Positions 63,501 through 64,000 of a stretch of DNA of 64,000 bases are shown in pieces. The notes beneath the pieces were generated by a model. It made no database searches. It saw only the letters and a program-made list of their open reading frames with translations, and was not told the origin of the DNA. Source of the DNA: Hahnella aquatica (lineage in GTDB: Bacteria > Pseudomonadota > Gammaproteobacteria > Burkholderiales > Burkholderiaceae_A); assembly GCA_965194505.1 (NCBI GenBank), contig OZ239144.1, forward strand, positions 186,001 to 250,000, given 5' to 3'. Made by a program: the position numbers and the translations under genes. Within the stretch, counting starts at the first letter, position 1, and each line of letters starts with the position of its first letter.

Positions 63501-64000
63501 CGAGGGTGCGCTGGAACTGCCCCCCGCCGCGCCGTATTCGGAGCGCCAGGCGCTGCTCGAGGAGAAGTTGGCCTTGGGTTATTGCTTCTCGGGCAGCCTA
63601 TTCGATGACGTGGCCCAGGAGGTTCGACGGTTTGCACCCACGGTCTTGGCTGCCGCCATGCCCAGCCGCGAGCCCGTGTGGCTCGCTGGCGTAGTGGTGG
63701 ACAGCCGCGCCCAGATGACCCGCCGCGGCATGATGCGTGTGGTGGAACTCGATGACGGCTCGGGCCGCATGGAGGTCACCGTTTTCAATGAACTCTATGA
63801 ATCTCGCCGCTCGGTGCTGAAGGTGGATGAGCCGTTAATCGTGAGCGCCAAGGTGGACCACGACGAATACTCCGGAAGCCTGCGGGGCAGCGCCGTGGAG
63901 ATTCTCACGCTGGCCGAGGCGCGGCTTCGCTACGCCAAGGGGGTGCGGCTGACCATTGCAGCAAATAGCAGTGCAGAGGTGCCGGCCCTCATTGCTCGGC
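60556..64000 (+). CDS. dnaE: DNA polymerase III alpha subunit (3' end cut by window edge)
   Basis: Replicative polymerase catalytic subunit. The 1148 codons present cover nearly the whole protein. The PHP domain begins FVHLRMHSEYSVVDGICRL. The polymerase domain has GVPVGPGRGSGAGSLVAY, the catalytic Asp pair in PDFDIDF (D425, D427) and the third Asp in VKFDFLGLKNL (D584), then LALYRPGPLNSGM and MGKKKPEEM. Helix-hairpin-helix and an OB-fold (VWLAGVVVDSRAQ...DGSGRMEVTVF) follow. Two Ala/Pro/Gln-rich insertions are visible, near residues 118-135 and 856-874. ATG 60556 opens 98 bp downstream of the divergent ugd start. Confidence 0.97.
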   Translation, partial: MPHSFVHLRMHSEYSVVDGICRLDDAVAAAAADGQQALGLTDLGNTFGFIKFYGAARAKGVKPLLGADLYVTNPLDRDAPYRVLLLVQNDQGYKNLCTLISRAWLTNSYKDRGEVRFEWFSEPAQPAGATPGTLASGNPAPAPLHHGLICLSGGPAGEVGQALLRGGEQALALAQDAAQRYHAVFADRFYLEVQRAGTPEDDRLVSQTAGLAASLGIPLVATHPIQFVKPTDFRSHEAKVCIAEGETLANARRNRRFTPEQFLKTQAEMADLFSDLPSAIENTARIAARCSLTLQLGKPQLPDFPTPNGESLEDYLRSQSALGLERRLEERYPDPEIRAAQQATYEARLALECDTIIQMGFPGYFLIVADFINWAKNNGVPVGPGRGSGAGSLVAYCLGITDLDPLPYALLFERFLNPERVSMPDFDIDFCQEKRQRVIDYVRERYGKEAVSQIVTFGTMASRAVIRDAGRVLDLPYNFCDQLSKLIPVVQNKPLSLKEAMEKEPILAERAQKEDEVRELLAVASPLEDLVRNVGMHAGGVLIAPGQLTDFCPLYQAPGSKGDEGVVSMYDKDDVEAAGLVKFDFLGLKNLTVIQMAVDTINAARNKAGEAPLKLQDLNSFDDPAAYQVLKDANTTGIFQVESAGMRRYLLKLQPDQFEDIIAMLALYRPGPLNSGMVDDFIVRKRGQQKIDYFHSDLQECLAPTYGVIVYQEQVMQIAQIIAGYSLGGADLLRRAMGKKKPEEMAQQRSIFLEGARAKGHSEPLAIQLFDLMEKFAEYGFNKSHTAAYAVITYQTAWLKAHYPAEFMAATLSADLDDTDKVAFLVQDAKANGISVLPPDINASGYRFEPEGAAAQTTRSAKADQPQASQSAQAIRYGLGAIRGVGEAAVMNILASRAEGGASQDSPYKDLFDFVRRVDRRIVNKRAMEALVKAGAFDGLHPQGRVGRAQLVAAIGLAVQAADDAEAHADQAGLFGEVGADAEGALELPPAAPYSERQALLEEKLALGYCFSGSLFDDVAQEVRRFAPTVLAAAMPSREPVWLAGVVVDSRAQMTRRGMMRVVELDDGSGRMEVTVFNELYESRRSVLKVDEPLIVSAKVDHDEYSGSLRGSAVEILTLAEARLRYAKGVRLTIAANSSAEVPALIAR

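Overview
The window is from a betaproteobacterium, almost certainly order Burkholderiales. The 16S sequence, the Burkholderiales-type general porins starting MKKHFIAAAVAAAVAV, a split proton-translocating transhydrogenase and PagL-type lipid A deacylation all fit. Coding is dense and mostly GC-rich. Start and stop codons are often shared (ATGA) and several convergent genes overlap at their tails. I cannot assign a genus from sequence alone.

Layout. 1-4830: rpe (cut by the left edge) divergent from mltA-trpD-trpC, then a YdcF-like membrane protein. 4878-8700: dTDP-L-rhamnose operon rfbB-rfbA-rfbC-rfbD (minus strand). 8700-14340: a complete rRNA operon (promoter, boxB/boxA, 16S, tRNA-Ile, tRNA-Ala, 23S, 5S, terminator). 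14356-27708: surface-glycan region with a WaaG-like glycosyltransferase, an O-antigen polymerase/ligase-type protein, further glycosyltransferases, msbA, two methyltransferases, pagL, an OGT/SPINDLY-like TPR protein and a porin; the part from 23.5 to 26.5 kb is visibly AT-richer than its surroundings. 28065-32947: rplM-rpsI, argC, an AAA ATPase with a DUF4143-type C-terminus, erpA and a second porin. 33070-34206: a solitary tyrosine recombinase. 34257-40550: pntAA-pntAB-pntB, mnmA, a GST and purB. 40596-41344: a likely porin remnant and a CopG/ParE-type toxin-antitoxin pair. 41380-46989: yajC-secD-secF, tgt and queA. 46988-50639: a truncated acyl-CoA-ligase-like gene and a divergent thiolase facing a BioM/BioN-type energy-coupling-factor pair. 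50679-60457: tRNA-Leu(CAA), then a methyltransferase and a set of sugar-nucleotide genes (glf, UDP-xylose synthase, manC, galE, UDP-GlcA 4-epimerase, ugd) interrupted by a PIN-domain toxin-antitoxin pair and hemF. 60556-end: dnaE, cut by the right edge.

How it fits together. Much of the window serves the cell envelope. rfbBADC makes dTDP-rhamnose. The six-gene unit pagL-MT-GT2-msbA-waaE-like-GT would build, flip and trim lipopolysaccharide. The 50-60 kb block can produce UDP-GlcA, UDP-Xyl, UDP-GalA, UDP-Gal, UDP-Galf and GDP-Man but holds no obvious glycosyltransferase, so it probably feeds the 14-24 kb locus or another one.

Most notable points: (i) the ANL/thiolase/BioMN neighbourhood, reminiscent of the Bacillus bioY-yhfT-yhfS cluster, with a thiolase lacking two usual catalytic residues; (ii) a toxin-antitoxin pair bracketed by an intact UDP-GlcA 4-epimerase gene and a broken copy of its 3' end; (iii) a methyltransferase whose zinc ribbon is recovered only if translation starts at a non-ATG codon; (iv) a 27-codon membrane ORF overlapping the mltA start; (v) a recurring pattern of low-complexity insertions in housekeeping enzymes. 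I found no CRISPR array, prophage or insertion sequence.
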